Assembly: GCA_035578155.1 (NCBI GenBank)
Contig: JAPWDM010000011.1
Location: forward strand, 17,288,185 to 17,352,184
Direction of reading: 5' to 3'
DNA length: 64,000 nucleotides
DNA from: Brachynemurus nebulosus
Lineage: Eukaryota > Arthropoda > Insecta > Neuroptera > Myrmeleontidae
Position numbers and translations under genes: made by a program. Below the pieces are notes generated by a model. That model saw only the letters and a program-made list of their open reading frames with translations, ran no database searches and was not told the origin of the DNA. This document shows positions 23,265 through 34,749 of this stretch, piece by piece; position 1 is the stretch's first letter, and each line of letters starts with the position of its first letter.

Positions 23265-23777
23265 TATATAATATATTACAATATTTAAGTACATATTTTA
23301 TATGGTTTCTTTAAGGTGACAATCACCAAAAACCTATTAGAGCAAGAGCCCACGACGGCCAGACATTCGTTATTTTATAAATGCTGAAAGTTTCTTTGTG
23401 CATGTCACTTATTCAGGTAAGAACGACCAGCGACTATAGAGTTTAGGTTGTGGTTACTTGGGCAGGTAACAGGTAGTAAAGGTGTATAAAATAGTACCTT
23501 AAATTCGTTAAAGTATAAAGCTCGTTTTTTTTTTTATATTTTCTTCGGGATAACTTTAGAAATCTCGTCATCCATTGCCGGACACTTATGACAGTTGCTA
23601 GCCCCTGCCAGACACCCCTAAACTTTAATAAATTATAATTATACTTTCGTTATAGTATAAAAGCTAAATTTTATATATGTTACATGGAGACCTATAAGAA
23701 AATGTTACCTCAATAGCCGGACAGTTTTAATTATTAACAGAAAATATTATTAGTTAACTGTGATATATTAAGTCTGA
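23265..23777. other. Intergenic stretch before secreted-peptide gene B
   Basis: AT-rich. Two loose copies of a CC(A/C)TGCCGGACA-like phrase occur near 23573 and 23605 (ATTGCCGGACA, CTGCCAGACA) and ATAGCCGGACA at 23714, possibly a degraded element. No gene seen. Confidence 0.35.
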
Positions 23778-24389
23778 TTAAGATCTTTTTGTTGTAATTT
23801 TTGGGTTATTCGTTGGTTTTGGTGTCGTACTAGTTCTTCTTTCTCTACTGAAAGCATTTTGAACAATATGTTTTATTGTTGGAAGTATTTTTTGCTTTGA
23901 TTTTTGCGTAGTTGATCTTGGAGTTGTAGTGGTGTTTCTTGAGTTTTTGTTGTACCAAATATCTCGACAATTTCCTTCCTCATCAACATTTTGACGTTCA
24001 GGGCATTTTCCTGGGACATCAATTACATTGTAAAAAGCTCCATCAATTTGTGGTCTAGTAGCTGATTTAGAAGTTGTAATTATATTTTTTAGAGTTGTAT
24101 GATACGTCGTCTGTCTTCGTTTTTGTCTTGAATGCACGTTTAAATATCGATTACTGTAACAATCACCACCATCTTTACCAGCGCAAATATTAGTTAAGTA
24201 GTTCCATTCGTTAAAAGAACTTCCATTTTCACTTGTTTCTTGTTGTGGCTGATACTTTTCTGAAAAAATATTGAAAAGTCTTCTATAGATAATATATTTT
24301 CTTTTTTAATATGTTACCATATTTTTGTTCCAATAATTTATAATAATTGAGCTGAAATATCAAATTATTTTTTTGCTCTTTTCAATACA

Positions 24390-24432
<43 letters not shown>

Positions 24433-25616
24433 TTTTTTTTTAAATTCCAATTGGGGTACTGCTGCCGGTGGATGGCGCGGTCAGCAGCACCCGGCGGCAT
24501 CGCCTGCGAAGGGCATGCGCCGCCATACAAACCGTAAAAATAAAATCACAAAACCGACAGGAACACATAAATGCTCTAGACAAGGGACACACAATTACAA
24601 TAAAATAAAAACCAACGATGAGGCCCTGCCATCCCAGGGCCTATTAATACGCTCGGTGGGGACAGGACAGAATAGTAAAGTGGGTCCTTTCCTCAAATAT
24701 CCTTACACTGGGAGCCCAGATTTCTAGGCGAAAAAAATTTCAAACAGTTGTAATCATATATTAAAGTGAAATTACCTAAGATTGAAAAACTTGCTTTAAT
24801 GGCATGCCACTGGGGGCCTGGAACCATCCCATGGATGCCATATAAGAATGAAGGAGGATACCACTAATGGTGTTAGACGCCATTAGTGGCAAAACTCGAG
24901 CATACTATTGAACACAAATTGCCAGTCAAGAAATGAGACTGGCAGCGAAAGAAAAAGAGAAAAAAAAATACAAAATTAATGATTTAAAACCAAGGAAAAG
25001 ATTACTCCCCCTGGAGGTCGTTGGTATCCATCCAGTGGGAAGCGATAAACAATCTTAGCATACCATCTTTGGTGTTTAGCGCTACTGGTGGCATGACTAA
25101 AAGAAAATCGTTTAACCATATTTAATAACAAATATATAAAGAAAAGGCAACAAAATATCACAGACAATTATCACAGCAACCCACTGCACTCATGGTGGGA
25201 CTAAACCATCCAGTGGTGCACTGGGGATCATAACAACGCTGCCGGAGGCCCAAAGAGCCTCCATTGGCTAAATAACAAATAAAAACTCAACAAGAAAAGA
25301 AATAACAACAAAGAATAACAACAGATTATCACAGTTAAAATATCATAGTTAACCCACTGCATCTCTGAGGGCTAAAAACCGCCCAGAGGTACAGTGGGGA
25401 TCACGACAACACCCCAGGAGGCCCCAGGGACCTCCAGTGGCAAGAAACACAAACGAGGGACAAAGACAATAACAATAAATACAAAACAATTTATGTGTTT
25501 AAAGATTTTGTGTCTGTCTTATTTATTTATTACCAAACCAGAGCCCTGTTAGCCTGCTAGCCAGCTAGCAGTTACCGCCGAGCACGACGAGGACGAGGGG
25601 TTGGATTTATGCCCAG

Positions 25617-25650
<34 letters not shown>

Positions 25651-25658
25651 TTTTATTA

Positions 25659-25727
<69 letters not shown>

Positions 25728-26002
25728 AATTTTCTTTTTAACGAGAAATTAAAATCCAAAATCTAAAATGTCATGAGATTGTTATTTTACTAGTTTTTTT
25801 TTTCTGGCCTAAGCAATGTCATGTTACAAAAATTGTAAAAAAATTTACATTTTGGGATAAAAAATTAGAAGAATTTTGACATTTTCTTACCTGTATTTTC
25901 TATTGGATTACTAGATAATAACTGAAGAGAAGTGAATGTTAAATTGATAAAACTAATAAAGAAAAATAACACAGGAATAAAACAATTTGTAATGAAACGC
26001 AT
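23778..26002 (-). CDS. Small secreted basic protein B (two exons), paralog of the gene at 13768-14630
   Basis: Function unknown. Exon 1 is 25891-26002 and exon 2 is 23778-24259 (complement); the intron of ~1.63 kb is phase 1, at the same codon as in gene A. The product is about 197 residues. An N-terminal hydrophobic stretch (MRFITNCFIPVLFFFISFIN) is a signal peptide. The mature part shares with paralog A the block EWNYLTNICAGK, a second Cys, the polybasic site SRQKRR, the phrase SATRP and the motif CPERQNVDEEGNCRDI. The C-terminal third is a Thr/Lys/Pro-rich basic tail much longer than in A, with a second dibasic-type site (SRERR). A stop lies in frame upstream of the chosen ATG. The frame is open and both splice sites are sound, so I read it as a live gene. 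Confidence 0.75.
24391..24432. repeat. (ATT)n microsatellite, left border of GC-rich insert
   Basis: About 13 ATT units followed by a T run. Together with the ATT run at 25618-25726 it brackets the GC-rich repeat in the intron of gene B. Confidence 0.9.
24440..25616 (+). mobile_element. GC-rich repeat inserted in the intron of gene B, class unknown
   Basis: This ~1.2-kb block is much richer in GC than its host and lies between two ATT runs, as a retroelement with an (ATT)n tail would. It holds two direct ~95-bp units (25178-25270, 25348-25443), each beginning AACCCACTGCA, passing CACTGGGGATCA or CAGTGGGGATCA, and ending CTCCA(T/G)TGGC. Weaker relatives occur near 24806 and 25010. The 3' end reads GACGAGGGGTTGGATTTATG before the ATT tail. 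I see no intact reverse transcriptase, so it may be a SINE or the untranslated part of a non-LTR element. Confidence 0.5.
25618..25726. repeat. (TTA)n microsatellite
   Basis: More than 30 ATT/TTA units with a few interruptions, at the right end of the GC-rich repeat; possibly its expanded 3' tail. Confidence 0.9.
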
Positions 26003-26493
26003 ATTGACAGGATGCTAACAATAAATAAATTCCACCATTATATCGTTTGGTTTTTTGCTATTTGCATCTTTTCCCTCTGTTACTGATTATTAATTGATAT
26101 CACTGCATGAACTATGACTCGTGAATTAAAAGTGATAAAGAATAATTTCTCTACTTTTTTCTTTAAAAAAAGAAACAGAATGAGATAACAAGTTTGGTAC
26201 AATATTTGTATAGTGTAGCTATCTAACAATAATTTTTTTAATATAGTGTTTACGTTAATTTCCTACTTAGAAATCGATATTTAATTAATAGACAAAAAAA
26301 AAATTAAATTGCTAAATTTTCCAAATAATTTGCTGTATTTGCGAAAATCTAAAGTAAATATTATTATGGTAGCGAGGAGTCAGTTGAAACAGTCACAAAT
26401 TTTAATTACACTTCAATAGAAGGCTTTTACTTGTAATATATAGTATATCGACTCTTTATAGAGTTTGTGATATAATGAAAGTTTCCTCTATAT

Positions 26494-27929
26494 CAGGGGT
26501 GGACAAACTTAATACTCTTATGATCGACATTAATTTTTCTTATTTAGGCGCGATCGACTCCAAAAAATGGGTTCAATTAAAAACAAATAAAGTACCGTCA
26601 AATGGGACTATTTAAAAACGGTGGGGCTATTTGGAACAAAAAAAAAAGATTTAAACTCTTAAAGAAGAGTTTTAAAAAAGATTTAAACTCTTAAAGAACA
26701 TCCCCTATTAAAGACGCATTAACGTTATGAATCGTTCAGAAATCAAACAGATATAAGAGCTTAAATCTTTTTCTTTTTCTGTTCCAAATAGCCCCACCGT
26801 TTTCAAATAGCTCTGTTTGACGGTATCTTTTATGTCAAATGCCCACTAGGGACACTAAATTTAATCCTTGTCATAATTCCAAATTTTCATTGTACTAATA
26901 ATTTAATACGGGATGTAATGTGCAATGATTAATAAATTTCTGTAATAAAATTTTTAATATTTTTTTTTTTTTTTTTTTTTGCTAGTAGTACTTTGTAATT
27001 AGTCATGTCAAGCGTAGAATAGATACATGTTTAATTTTAAATTCATGTATAATTATAATTATTCCAACTGCAGATGGAGAAAAATCAAAATTTTAAACGA
27101 GGAAACGACAACCTGCAAAACTGTGAGTAAGGTCAAAATGAAATTTAAAAGTAGCGGCTCGACATGTTTCGATTATTTAAATAATCATTTTCAACGGCAA
27201 AAACTACAAGCAAAAATCAAAATGGACAAAAACTGAATATAAGTGTCGATGACACCATAACATGGCCTAAAAAATGAATAAAAAATAGTAAAAAAGTGAA
27301 ATAAACAAAAGAAAGAAAAAGAACCAGTTTAAAAGTTTGGAAACTTTTGTTTTTCTATTCCTTCTAGTTTCCATCTTTTTAGTTTCTTTTTCCGCAGCCG
27401 AGTTTTCCATTTTTTTTTTTAAATTTACTTTTTTATTTTTGTCTTTTCGAAAGTTTGAAAAACGGGAACAGTCGAATAATAAAAGTGTAAAAAGTCAAAA
27501 AGGAAGAAATACTTTTTTCTCCTCCCTTTCTGATTTTTGTTATTCTTTTAGGTATATTTTTTGACTATTCCCCGGTTCTTCTACTTTCTTTTGTTTATTT
27601 AACTTTTTTGCTTATTTTTATTTATTTTTTGGGCCATGTTCTGGTGTCATCGAAACTTATACTTAGTTTTTGTCCATTTTGATTTTTTGCTTGTCTTTTT
27701 CGCTCTTGAAAATGATTATTTAAATCGAATATTGCCAAGTCCCTACTTCTAAATTAGATTTTGACCTTACCCACAGTTTTGCAGGTTGTCGTTCCCTTGT
27801 TTAAGATTTTGATTTAAATTCATGTTTCATCGTCTACTAAATTTTAAGTACACGTTTTAATTTAAAAGATTTTAAATTAATCTAGTAAATTAATTAAAAT
27901 GTCTGCGATCGACCGTTTGCCCACCCCTG
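26494..27929. mobile_element. hAT-type palindromic element, 1.44 kb
   Basis: The left end is CAGGGGTGGACAAACTTAAT and the right end is the complement of CAGGGGTGGGCAAAC. The flanks CTCTATAT (26486-26493) and TTCTATTT (27930-27937) match at six of eight bases, consistent with an aged hAT duplication. Large inner arms (about 27025-27290 against 27560-27840, sharing CAACCTGCAAAACTGTG and ATTATTTAAA) make it a long foldback. A separate MITE sits inside the left half. No transposase seen. Confidence 0.75.
26593..26825. mobile_element. TA-type hairpin MITE nested in the hAT element
   Basis: Inverted ends TACCGTCAAATGGGACTATT / complement of TACCGTCAAACAGAGCTATT with the shared inner block ACGGTGGGGCTATTTGGAAC. 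The TACCGTCA start resembles the pogo-like element at 54728-55970, so both may belong to the Tc1/mariner superfamily. Confidence 0.7.
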
Positions 27930-27937
27930 TTCTATTT

Positions 27938-29585
27938 GGTCCGATTTCTTCAAAATACAACCCACAGTATCATAACACCAATCGACTTCAGTATTGTTGT
28001 TTTCAAAAATAAAATTTAGTGCCTAGTCTAATAAATCGCAGACAAAATCTTTTGTTTTTTTAACATTATGTAGAATATTTGTAGATGATCTAGAGTTAAT
28101 TGTCTTTCATTTTTACTTAACTTAAAAGACATTTCTATAAGCGTAATCAGCAATTTTTTTTGAGAGAACTTGGAATAAGTGAAAGAATTGGATTTGCAAA
28201 AAAAAAAAATTGGACAGTGCATTTTTTTACAAGGAGATGCACCCAGAGAAAAATTTATAGATTGAACAAGAAAATCATGGTACGAGAATGCTCTCAACAG
28301 ACATAGAGTTGGCACAAATGATAAAAGTAATAGACAGTGATACTATAATTTATTGGTCTACTTAAACTTTTTGTTGTTTCCTGTTCTAACAAGATGCACC
28401 CAGCACGAAATAATTAATTTTGATGAAATTTTGCTGGTGTGTAAGTAAAGTAGGCAAAAATAAGGAAGCCCGTACCTTTTTATCAGCTATTGGCTCATAA
28501 ATAACAAGACGGATATTGAAACGTTATTTCTATAATTTGATTTAGGCGTTCCCTAGTGAAAATGATGAATGAAACTTAAATTTTCTCTATCGAACTCTTT
28601 CGAGTACCAGTAATTTTAATTTGGAACGATTTGATGTCGGTTATATTTCTAGGAAACAATCTGGTATATGTAGATGTATCCATGTCAAAAAAGGTCATTT
28701 TATCGTTAACTATTTATTTGCTAAAATTCCAAGACACAAGTTCTGCGAAAAAGTTTCTGCACCGATTTAATACGAAAAAATCGTTGCTGGAATCGTCTTT
28801 TACAGAACATACATTGAGCTTCTTGGGGTGGCCACTGAATTTCTCTGGGATGGACGTGTTTGTGTTGTCTTATGGCTACGTCCACGAACATTTCTAAATA
28901 AAATAAATTAAATGTATAACTAGATGACATATTTTTGTAGATTTTCTCATTCTCCATTTTACATAAGACAATATAAATTCTTGTCGTTAAAAAATTAATT
29001 AAAACTAGCATCTGTTTAGAGAAAATAGAGTAATATCCAGATATCGTCTAAAAAAAATTAATATTGATAACTTGTTAGAGTGAAGGAAATTAAATAATTA
29101 AGGAAATTAATTATTTTTCTGATTTCTTTTTTATTTACAAACAAGACGGAAATATTGAATTGACAAAAAAAATATTCATTGTAGTATTTTTATGCTTACA
29201 TTCTGTTTAACAAGAAGTAACGTAAAAGCCCCTATATTGGAACACTTTTTAGTTGTGTAATTAAACTGGCTTATAAAAATTGACAAATAAATTAAACACA
29301 CATTTTTTTTTTTTTTAATAAGCATGGAAGAAAGTTTTTTTAATCCAATGAATATGTTTTTAAAAATATACAATCCAAAAATTTTTATTTATTAATGTTT
29401 TTTTTACAAAATGTCGACATCTATAGCCAAACCAAGAAATATTAATGACACTAGGAGTTGGGAACCGATATACAAACAGACGTGTAATATGAGTAATATG
29501 ACGTCAAAGTAGGAAACATAGAATGATAGAACGGTTTAAGTATCAGACGTAAATAAAGGATCAAAATATTGTCTTCAACAAAAAT
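27938..29585. other. Intergenic, no gene recognised
   Basis: AT-rich. Several 60-96-codon open frames occur on both strands here but overlap each other, have no recognisable domain and no splice partners. Confidence 0.4.
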
Positions 29586-29587
29586 TG

Positions 29588-29654
<67 letters not shown>
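29586..29654. repeat. (TA)n microsatellite at the border of the 3-kb TIR element
   Basis: An uninterrupted TA run. A shorter TA run also follows the right end of the same element, so TA-rich DNA may be the preferred target or part of the ends. Confidence 0.95.
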
Positions 29655-29657
<3 letters not shown>

Positions 29658-32635
29658 ATATGTTGCAGCTATATTGTCAAAACCGTTTTATTATAATAAC
29701 GCTAGTCAAATTATAAAAAAACCAAATATTGTCAACTGATGTTGTCTTTTACAATACACCTAATAAATTTTAGTGCTATTATAATTTCGCTAGACTTATT
29801 TAGAGAAATTGTGAAGTTTGAAATTAATTGGTATCAAAACTACTAAACCGATCTCAACAAAATTTAGTAGAAATATTTTATGGCTTAGAATAACTGATAG
29901 GATAATTTATATGTTGGGTGAAGGTTCCTGCGGGATATTTTTACGAAACTAATTAGTGTAAAACTACAAAATTGATTTCAGTTAAATTTAGTAAGGACAT
30001 TTTTATACTTGGAATAACAGAAAGGAAATTTTTATCCCGACTAAAGGCTCCTGAGGGATACAAAATAAATTATTCAGTCAGGTCAAAATTACTGAAGCGA
30101 TTTCAGTTTGATTTCGTATATAAAGTTATACACTTTGGAATAACTGATAGAAACATTTTTATCCCAGTTAAGAGTTCCAGTGGGACACAGACTAAATTCT
30201 TGAGTCACCTCAAAATTATTGAATGCATGTCAATTAAATTTGATTTAGATACGTATTTATATGATATGCTTTTTAATAACTAACCGTTTTTGAAAGTTCG
30301 TTTGAAAATTCCGTTTGAAGGTTCCTATCGCCTACTATTACGAGAGGAAATAATACCAAAACTACTGAAACAATTTTAATCAAATTTAGTATTGGCATAT
30401 ACCTTAAACTAATAAATATATGGTATACTTTTTATACAGGTTGAAGATTCCCGTGGGAAATAAGCTACTATTTCATAAATTAATTATTAATGTTGATTTT
30501 CTTTAGATTGTTTATTGATTGACTAAAGAATTTAGAAATAATATTAAATTGCTGCTCCGTTTTTTCCGAGATATCGTTCGGTAGGAACATGGAATTTATT
30601 TTAATTATATCAAAGCGGTTGAACTACTTTATTGAGAATTAATATGTACAATAGTTTTATCCCGGTTTTCTAAAGGAAAAACCGTACACATAATAAGATT
30701 TCAATTTAAAATATTTTTCAGCTTTTTATTATTAGCTCGAGCTTTTTATTATTAGCTCTAGTAAAATTTTCATTAAGGGGTAGTCTAGGGTTTACAGCTC
30801 AGATACTAATCTGGTTTATATCGCTGATGAGTCTTCCCATGACATACAAATTAAAATTCTTGTACTGTGAAGGACATCAGGGTTTTCTTTTGAAATTCAC
30901 ATAAAAATATCTGATTTATAGCATATGGATTGAGAGATAGAAATCAAACAATAGCATTCACTTAAAAAATCATAAAACTATGTATTTAAAAAAAAAGTAT
31001 TCATCATCCGTTATGTTGAACTGCCCCATACCATATGTTCAAAATTTATATTTAAAGATCGACTAGACCGGTGAGGGTGTTTAGATCATTACACGAAAAA
31101 TTTACAAAACCATAAAGTAATAAAATTATTATTATATTATATACTTGACATAAGAGAAAAACGTGACAAACTGATCAAGTTCTATTTAATTTTAATTGTT
31201 CGGAAATTACTATGTAGTTATACCTCATTTCAAATACAATTGATCCTGAGTTATCGTTAAAAAATTAAATAATTCTTATATTCGAAACAAATCAATATTC
31301 TGTTCTTTTCTAAAAACAAACTGCAAATTTAAAATTTACGTAAATTCAATAATAAAAGAGATAAAACCATGAAAACAGAAATTATTTAAATTCAGTGATG
31401 AAGCATGGTTAAATGTAAGTGAAATGAATTTGAATGTAAGTATTTGAAATGTAAGTATTTGAATTTGAATATAGGTTAAGTATACAATACAACTTTTGTA
31501 TGTAATGATTAGTTTATTTCCCACGGGGACCTTTCGTATCCATATTCCACAGAATCGTTTAGTCGGGATACGCACTATGCCACCAGCTATTCCAAAGCAT
31601 GTGAGCGTCAGTACTGAATAGAATTGAAATCGTTTGCCTAGTTTTGACGTTATTGAACAATTTATTAGTTTCCCATGGGAACCTATAATCGGGATAAAAA
31701 TTTCCTGTTTGTTATTCCAAAATATACAAGCATTCATATCAAATTTGATTGAAATGGAATCAGTAGTTTTGACATTAATTAGTTTCATATTCATATCCCT
31801 TAGGAACTTTCAATCGGGATACAAACTATCCCAGCAGTTAGTCTAAATCCAAATTAATTGAAATCTGCTCAATAGTTCTGACGTGATTGAATAATTTATT
31901 TGGTTTCCTGAGGGAATCCTTAATCAGGATGAAAATTATCCTATGTGTTGTTCCATAAGGTATAAGTATCCATACTAAAACTGAATGAAATCGTTTCAAT
32001 AATTTTGGGCTGACTGAATAATTTATTTGGGAACCCATGGGAACCTATAATCGGGATAAACATTTTCTATTTGTTATTCCAAAGCATAAAGGTATTCATA
32101 CCAAATTTGATTGAAATCGGTTTTGTAGTTTTGATACCACTTGGTTTCGTATTCATATCCTGTAGGAACCTTCAACCAGGATATAAATTATCCTATTAAT
32201 TATTCTAAACCATATAAGTATCCCCACAAAATTTTATTGAAATAGGCTTAGTAGTAAAGACATTATTTATTTTAGTATTCACAACCCACGGAAACTTTTA
32301 AAGGGAATAAAAATTTCTTATCGGTTACTCCAAAGCATATTTATGTAAATATCTAAACTTACAAAATCGATTCAGTAGTTTTTTGACATCATTAGTTTCG
32401 TATTCATATCATGTTTACTTTTACAATACATATTTTCCTATAAGCTGATTTGGTTATATTGCCAAAAAGCATTACACTTCACAATTTCTCTAAATGAGTC
32501 TAGCGAAATTATAATAATACTAAAATTTACTAGGTGTATTGTGAGAGACAACATTAGTTGACAATATTTGGTTTTTTTATAATTTGACTAGAGTTATTAT
32601 AATAAAACGGTTTTGACAATATAGCTGCAACATAT
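29658..32635. mobile_element. ~3-kb element with ~170-bp inverted ends and internal inverted repeat arrays
   Basis: The ends (ATATGTTGCAGCTATATTGT at the left, its complement at the right) are inverted over at least 170 bp, through the complement pair around GTCAACT(G/A)ATGTTGTC and AATTTCGCTAGAC. Inside, ~140-150-bp units with the pattern GGAATAACxGATAG, TTTTTATCCC, AGGxTCC(T/C)G(T/C)GGGA and CAAAACTACTGAA recur directly at about 29820-30480 and in inverted orientation at about 31490-32420. Open frames across these units are repeat artefacts. No transposase is visible, so it is non-autonomous; superfamily unclear. Confidence 0.75.
31216..31420 (+). repeat. Dispersed ~200-bp repeat, copy 1
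   Basis: Shares CGAAACAAATCAAT, AAACTGCAAATTTAAAATTT and AATAAAAGAGATAA with sequences at 48915-49058 and 50985-51200 in the same orientation. It lies in the spacer of the 3-kb TIR element. Origin unknown. Confidence 0.7.
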
Positions 32636-32680
32636 ATATATATATATATACTCGTGTACTCTACCTCGTACGCTTTACAA

Positions 32681-32916
32681 CAGGGGTGGCCAACCCAAAT
32701 GATCTTGCGGGCCACTTTGGAAGCACATTATAACTCCGCGGGCCGCATATAAAATTATATGTTCCTATATATTATGTATTTTTTTATACATTGGTTTTCA
32801 CTACCTTGGTCAATGTAAAATAAACATACTTTTTATAAGTGTGATGAATCTCGCGGGCCAAAAAAAATTCTAGGCGAGCCACATGCGGCCCGCGGGCCGC
32901 GGGTTGGCCACCCCTG
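32681..32916. mobile_element. hAT-type MITE, 236 bp, intact ends
   Basis: A perfect 8-bp duplication CTTTACAA flanks it (32673-32680, 32917-32924). Ends CAGGGGTGGCCAACCC and GGGTTGGCCACCCCTG are perfectly inverted. GC-rich CGCGGGCC words repeat near both ends. Its clean duplication suggests a fairly recent insertion. Confidence 0.93.
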
Positions 32917-32965
32917 CTTTACAATATAAAAATACTTACAATTAGTCAACTATTTCACATTAATG

Positions 32966-34166
32966 GGTCGATTCTGTAACTACATTATTACAGACTGTTA
33001 TTTTGCAGTACAGAGCTCTGTAAAATTGTTTTTAACAGAATGTTAAAAATTTGGTATTCTGTAAGACACTATGTTAAGATGCCAATTACATTTTATATAT
33101 TCTACTGTTGTTGAACTATTTATGTTAAATTACCATGGATTTGTGTATATAAAATGTAAAAAATTAATTCTTTTATAGCGATTTATGTTAAATGGAGAGA
33201 TAAATTATGTGTATTACCCATGGATATTAAACTCACGTAAAATTATCATGATTATGGGTTAAGCTATTTCTAAATTAGATATTCGGGAATTCTCTAGACA
33301 ACCAGTTCCTTATAATGGTTATAATATTTCAGGCCACTCGTCAAATGGTAAAATAGGCATATGTACCTATAATGCTATAATTTGGATATCTAATTTACAC
33401 ACATCAGAGCTTTTCGTAGAAATCGGTACCGATAGTTTTAGAAATACTTCAAGCCCACCAAGTCTCTGGGGAAAATTTTTCATAAATTATTGACACTTTT
33501 ATAGGTAAAAATTTAAAAAAAAAATTGTGACAACAGGCAAAGTAAGGAGCGCTTATTCACTATAAAGACAATGCATTGTGTATTAAATACGTAGACAACA
33601 AAATAAGAATTGACAATACTATGAATAAGAATACTTGTTGAAATACATTAAATAACTGAAGCACTGTCGAGAAAAGGTAAAACGCTTCATGTGGACAAAT
33701 TGTGTCAGTGCGATTTTGTCCTGAAAACATTCACTGTATATAAAAAAAAATATAATTCATAATAAATTTATTTTATTTGAAATTACATCCTATCCGATTT
33801 AAGAACACTGCACTATTTCCTCACACTCACACTTTCCTCTTACTACAAAAAATACTTTATGATCACATACTTATGGATATCAAATAATTCAAAAAATGAC
33901 AAATTGAAACGTCAAAATATTGAATTTATAAAAAACGTAAAAATCAAAATTATCAATATTTAATAATATCCATAGTAATTAGCCTATTTAACAGCTCTGT
34001 AAAATTTATGGCGAGTGTTTTGAGTGCTGTAAAGTTTACAGAGCAATAACAGAATGTTAGCTAACATTTCTGTTAAAAATCGCGTACAGAATACCATTTA
34101 TTAACATTCTGTAATTTAACAGTCTAACAGCGGTTTTACAGACTGTTAATAGTTACAGAATCGACC
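32966..34166. mobile_element. ~1.2-kb TIR element with ACAGA(C/A)TGTTA words
   Basis: The ends are GGTCGATTCTGTAACTA and its complement. CAGACTGTTA, AACAGAATGTTA and GAGCTCTGTAAA words recur in both orientations within 200 bp of each end (32985-33065, 33985-34150). No frame of note inside, and the target duplication is unclear. Confidence 0.7.
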
Positions 34167-34169
34167 AAT

Positions 34170-34749
34170 AAGTTACATTTTAAAAAATCATATTTCTTCT
34201 AGAAAAATTAAAAAATATTAAAACAAAATAATTATTCTCTGTATTTTTCCTTTTAGTATTTTTCCATAAAAATTATTATTTTTTGTTAAACAAAGATTCG
34301 ATCGAATAAAATAGAACAAATCTTACTTTTTGCTAACCTAGCATTTAATCATTATAAAAAGAAACAAGACACAATAACCAATTCAGTTTTTTGGAAAATT
34401 ATTGTAAATCATTATTATCGCGTTCGAATCTTTGTAATGTGTTTGAATATTTTAATTGTTACAATCATTGTTGTAGTGAACATTGCATTGAATTATGATT
34501 TTAATCTAATAAATTCGACTTTGTTAAAATTCAATCTTTGATTTCTATTTGAAAAATTACGAACTTTTCTGCAATTAAGTTTTAAATAAAAAATTAAAAG
34601 CAAATACGACGAACAGTTAAATTAGAATAATTAAGTAAATAAAATTAAAAAAACTTAAGGTGCAAATAAGTTAGTTTGAGTGAAAAGTTAAGAAAATAAC
34701 TTTAGTAAAAAGCATAAAAGAGCCCTTATCCCAAAAAGCTCCGTTTCTT
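34170..34749. other. Intergenic, no gene recognised
   Basis: AT-rich DNA between two mobile elements; nothing recognisable. Confidence 0.4.

Noticed and set aside
27025..27840. Possible pair of genes in the 69-75-codon frames
   Set aside because: These are the arms of a palindromic hAT element; the frames do not match each other's protein.
28028..29011. Several 88-96-codon frames on both strands
   Set aside because: They overlap on opposite strands, lack splice partners and show no motif.
29972..31846. Open frames of 70-152 codons with repeated Phe-Ile-Pro-Val-like segments
   Set aside because: They fall in the tandem ~145-bp units of the TIR element, on both strands and in several frames, so they reflect repeat DNA.
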